A DNA stretch of 64,000 nt from the NCBI GenBank assembly GCA_016719945.1, contig JADJYE010000033.1, positions 248,001 to 312,000 on the forward strand, written 5' to 3'. This document shows positions 61,803 through 64,000 of the stretch, piece after piece. The translations under genes were made by a program, and so were the position numbers. The DNA is from Polyangiaceae bacterium (GTDB taxonomy: Bacteria > Myxococcota_A > Polyangia > Polyangiales > Polyangiaceae). How positions within the stretch are numbered: the first letter of the stretch is position 1; every line of letters begins with the position of its first letter. The notes beneath the pieces are model-generated. The model searched no databases. It worked only from the letters and a program-made list of their open reading frames with translations, and was not told where the DNA came from.

Positions 61803-63746
61803 TCAGCCGAGCTCCTCGGCTGTCTCCTGCCGCCAGCGCTGGAGGGCCGCGAGGTGCCGTTTGCTGACGCCGGGCACCGCGAGGATGGCCTCGTCGCTCG
61901 CGGCGCGGATCGCCTCGACCGAGCCGAGCACGCGCAGGAGGGCGGTGCGCGTCGCCGGGCCCAGGCCGCGCACGTCGGAGAGCTCGGTCGTGAGCCGCGC
62001 CTTGTGCCCTAGCTTCTTGCGCGCGTGGTTCGCGAAGCGGTGAGCCTCGTCGCGGGCGCGAGCGAGGAAGAACAGCGCCGAGGTCGAGCCGCGCAGGTTG
62101 ATGCCGTTCTTCTGGCCGGGCAGGTAAATGCGATCGACGACCTTGTCACCCGTCGACGTCTCGCGCTCCTTGGCGAGGGCGACGATCGACAGATCGTGGA
62201 GGCCGAGGTCGTGGGCCACGGTGAGCGCGACGTTGAGCTGGCCGCGCCCGCCGTCGACCACGAACAGGTCAGGCAGATCCCAGTCTCCGCCGCTCGCAGC
62301 TGCGGGCGCGCCATCGCCTTCAGCTTCGCCTTCGCCGTCGAGGGCGGCCTGCTCGCGCGCCGTCTTGCCCCGCCGAAAGCGGCGCGACAGCACCTCGTAC
62401 ATCGCGGCGTAGTCGTCGCCGCCCCCGGCGCCCTTCACGTGGAAGGAGCGATAGCGCTTCTTGTCGGGCTGACCGTCGAGCAGCGACACCACCGAGCCGA
62501 CCGTGTCGTTTCCGCCGAGGTGAGAGATGTCACAACACTCGATGCGGCGCGGGAGCGTCGGGAGCCGCAGCCGATCGCGGACCTCGGCGAGGCGGGCCTC
62601 GACGTCCTCGGCCGCGCGCCGCTTCGACTCGTAGCTGTTCTTCGCGTTGTCCGCGGCCATGTCGAGCAGGCTCTTGCGAGGCCCGCGCTTGGGGACGAGG
62701 ATCTCCACCTTGCGCCCGCGCTTTTCGGAGAGCCACTCGGCCATGCCCTCCGCGGCCTCGGGCAGGTCGGGCAGCAAGATCTCCGGAGGGATGGGGCCGC
62801 GCTCGTCGTCGCCGCCGTAGAACTCGCCCAGGAAGTTCGCGAGCACCTCCTCGTTGGGCAGCTCGATCTTGCGAAGAGAGTACGAGACGGTGTCGCTCAC
62901 TCGCCCGGCGCGCACGAACAGCACCTCGATCTCGACGTTGCTGCCCTCGCGGAAGATGCCGATGACGTCCTGGTCGACGTCGCTCAGCGAGACCACGCGC
63001 TGAGCCTCGCGGATCGACTCCACGGCGCGGAGCTGGTCTCGGTAGATGGCCGCGCGTTCGAACTCCATCGAGCCGGCCGCCTCCCTCATCCACCGCTCGA
63101 GCTCTCGCGTGAGCTCGTCGTGGCGCCCTTCGAGGAACAGGCTCACCGCGCGGACCTGCGCTCCGTACGCCTCCGGGTCGACCTCGAGCACACACGGCGC
63201 TGGGCAGCGCTTGATCTGGTACTGAAGGCACGGGCGCTTGCGCGAGGCGAAATCGGCGTCGGAGCAGGTCCGCAGCTGGAAGTGCTTGTTGACGAGGTGC
63301 AGCGTGCGGCGCGCGCTCGTGGCGGAGTGGTAGGGCCCGAAGTACCGCGCCCCGTCGGGGTCGGGCCTGCGCACCGTCTCGAGCCGGGGCCAGGGTTTGC
63401 TCGGCTCGAGGCGCAGGCAGAGGAAATCTTTGTCGTCCCGGAGCTTGACGTTGAAGCGCGGCCTGTTGCGCTTGATGAGCTCGTTCTCGAGGACCGCCGC
63501 CTCCTTCTCGGTGCTCGTGACGACCGTGTCGATGTCGGCGACGAGGTCGCGGAGCAGCGGGATGAAGTAGCGAGCGTCGCTGCCACCCTCCTGGAAGTAG
63601 CTGCGGACGCGCGAACGAAGGACCTTGGCCTTGCCGACGTAGAGGACGGCGCCTGCCGCGTCGAGGAACAGGTAGCAGCCCGGCGAGGTCGGCAGGGCGC
63701 CGAGCTTCGCGGTGACTTCTTCTGCGAGGGCTACGTCTTGTCGCAC
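61803..63746 (-). CDS. uvrC: excinuclease ABC subunit C
   Basis: Makes the dual incisions in nucleotide excision repair. A 647-residue protein with the GIY-YIG nuclease (LPTSPGCYLFLDAAGAVLYV, then GKAKVLRSRVRSYF), KRPCLQYQIKRCPAPCV, a UVR-type region, the RNase H-like endonuclease domain (IECCDISHLGGNDTVGSVVS) and C-terminal helix-hairpin-helix (RGLGPATRTALLRVLGSVEA). There is an internal acidic insertion (DGEGEAEGDGAPAAASGG). Length is normal. GTG start, 1 nt after the upstream sterol reductase stop. Confidence 0.96.
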   Translation of the reverse strand: MRQDVALAEEVTAKLGALPTSPGCYLFLDAAGAVLYVGKAKVLRSRVRSYFQEGGSDARYFIPLLRDLVADIDTVVTSTEKEAAVLENELIKRNRPRFNVKLRDDKDFLCLRLEPSKPWPRLETVRRPDPDGARYFGPYHSATSARRTLHLVNKHFQLRTCSDADFASRKRPCLQYQIKRCPAPCVLEVDPEAYGAQVRAVSLFLEGRHDELTRELERWMREAAGSMEFERAAIYRDQLRAVESIREAQRVVSLSDVDQDVIGIFREGSNVEIEVLFVRAGRVSDTVSYSLRKIELPNEEVLANFLGEFYGGDDERGPIPPEILLPDLPEAAEGMAEWLSEKRGRKVEILVPKRGPRKSLLDMAADNAKNSYESKRRAAEDVEARLAEVRDRLRLPTLPRRIECCDISHLGGNDTVGSVVSLLDGQPDKKRYRSFHVKGAGGGDDYAAMYEVLSRRFRRGKTAREQAALDGEGEAEGDGAPAAASGGDWDLPDLFVVDGGRGQLNVALTVAHDLGLHDLSIVALAKERETSTGDKVVDRIYLPGQKNGINLRGSTSALFFLARARDEAHRFANHARKKLGHKARLTTELSDVRGLGPATRTALLRVLGSVEAIRAASDEAILAVPGVSKRHLAALQRWRQETAEELG

Positions 63747-63747
63747 G

Positions 63748-64000
63748 TCAGTACACGAACGGGACGATCCGGTACTTGACCTTCTTGCAGTACGTGTCCC
63801 AGTCCGCGCCGTACTTCTTGGCGCAGACCTTGTGGTCGCGCCGCTCGCGGTCGATCAGCAGCGGCGCGAAGTAGATGAAATAGAAGTACGGCGGGACGTG
63901 AGAGATGCCGGTCGGCAGGCACCACGCCAGCGCCATCATCAGATCGCCGAGGTAGTTGGTGTGCCTGGCGAGGCCCCACCAGCCAGAGGTGAGCAGCTTG
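63748..64000 (-). CDS. C-terminus of ERG24/ERG4-type sterol reductase (5' part outside window)
   Basis: Visible residues are the last 83. KLLTSGWWGLARHTNYLGDL, MMALAWCLPTGISHVPPYFY and the end KKYGADWDTYCKKVKYRIVP match the conserved C-terminus of eukaryotic Delta-14 and 7-dehydrocholesterol reductases (LBR, TM7SF2, ERG24), including RHxNYLGD and the KKYGxxWxxYCxxVxYRI pattern. These integral membrane enzymes reduce sterol double bonds with NADPH. Their presence in bacteria is mostly in sterol-making myxobacteria. Upstream of uvrC with one base between. The exact bond reduced cannot be told from this end. Confidence 0.87.
   Translation of the reverse strand, partial: KLLTSGWWGLARHTNYLGDLMMALAWCLPTGISHVPPYFYFIYFAPLLIDRERRDHKVCAKKYGADWDTYCKKVKYRIVPFVY

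Overview
The window is very GC-rich, densely packed and strongly biased to G/C at third codon positions. It carries Gram-negative envelope genes (many lipoboxes, a TonB-dependent receptor), two Hanks-type Ser/Thr kinases, PEGA/TPR-like proteins and the end of a eukaryote-like sterol reductase. This combination suggests a myxobacterium, probably of the Polyangiales or Nannocystales type. That assignment is inference from gene content. I saw no rRNA, tRNA, CRISPR array, phage or plasmid genes; the only mobile-type gene is a RAYT transposase.

Layout. 1-11.3 kb: a Ser/Thr kinase with a C-terminal membrane module, a LarA-like protein, a HAD phosphatase, then a + strand run of nadB, CPBP protease, patatin-fold protein, small membrane protein, second kinase, a Tudor-knot lipoprotein and a PEGA-like protein. 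11.3-17 kb: two nucleotide-sugar-type epimerases, a small-ORF/nucleotidyltransferase pair, an NCS1 transporter and a purple-acid-phosphatase-like lipoprotein. 17-42 kb: an envelope-glycan type region with DUF2079 and GT-C membrane proteins, a flippase/synthase-like membrane protein, several SAM methyltransferases, an asparagine synthase, three membrane-anchored sulfatase-fold proteins, an HTTM-like protein, two GT2 transferases (one fused to a methyltransferase) and gmd. A second small-ORF/nucleotidyltransferase pair and the RAYT transposase interrupt it. 42-50 kb: a GST, a fold-III PLP enzyme, an alpha/beta-hydrolase lipoprotein, a 1.2-kb array of 16 tandem repeats, a polyisoprenyl-phosphate GT2 and a Cys-patterned lipoprotein. 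49.5-57.7 kb: yebC, fdhD, a His-rich CDF metal transporter, and what looks like a metal-responsive envelope locus. In that locus two related lipoproteins and a TonB-dependent receptor are preceded by matching TGCAA-N5-TTGC(A/G) dyads about 31-33 nt before the start codons. 57.7-64 kb: the sterol reductase end, uvrC, a Cys-rich lipoprotein, and a VanW-coaBC-CPBP operon with overlapping ends.

Five single-base frameshifts interrupt four otherwise intact genes (nadB, a small membrane protein, a sulfatase-fold protein twice, the methyltransferase-GT2 fusion). Three of the five lie in 4-6 base homopolymers and each is repaired by adding or removing one base, so I read them as probable sequence errors, not true pseudogenes.

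The most interesting signals are the dyad-linked locus at 52.0-57.7 kb, the 11-nt-quantised repeat array at 46.2-47.4 kb, the secreted double Tudor-knot lipoprotein, a patatin that has lost both catalytic residues, and three sulfatase-fold proteins that lack the sulfatase signature.
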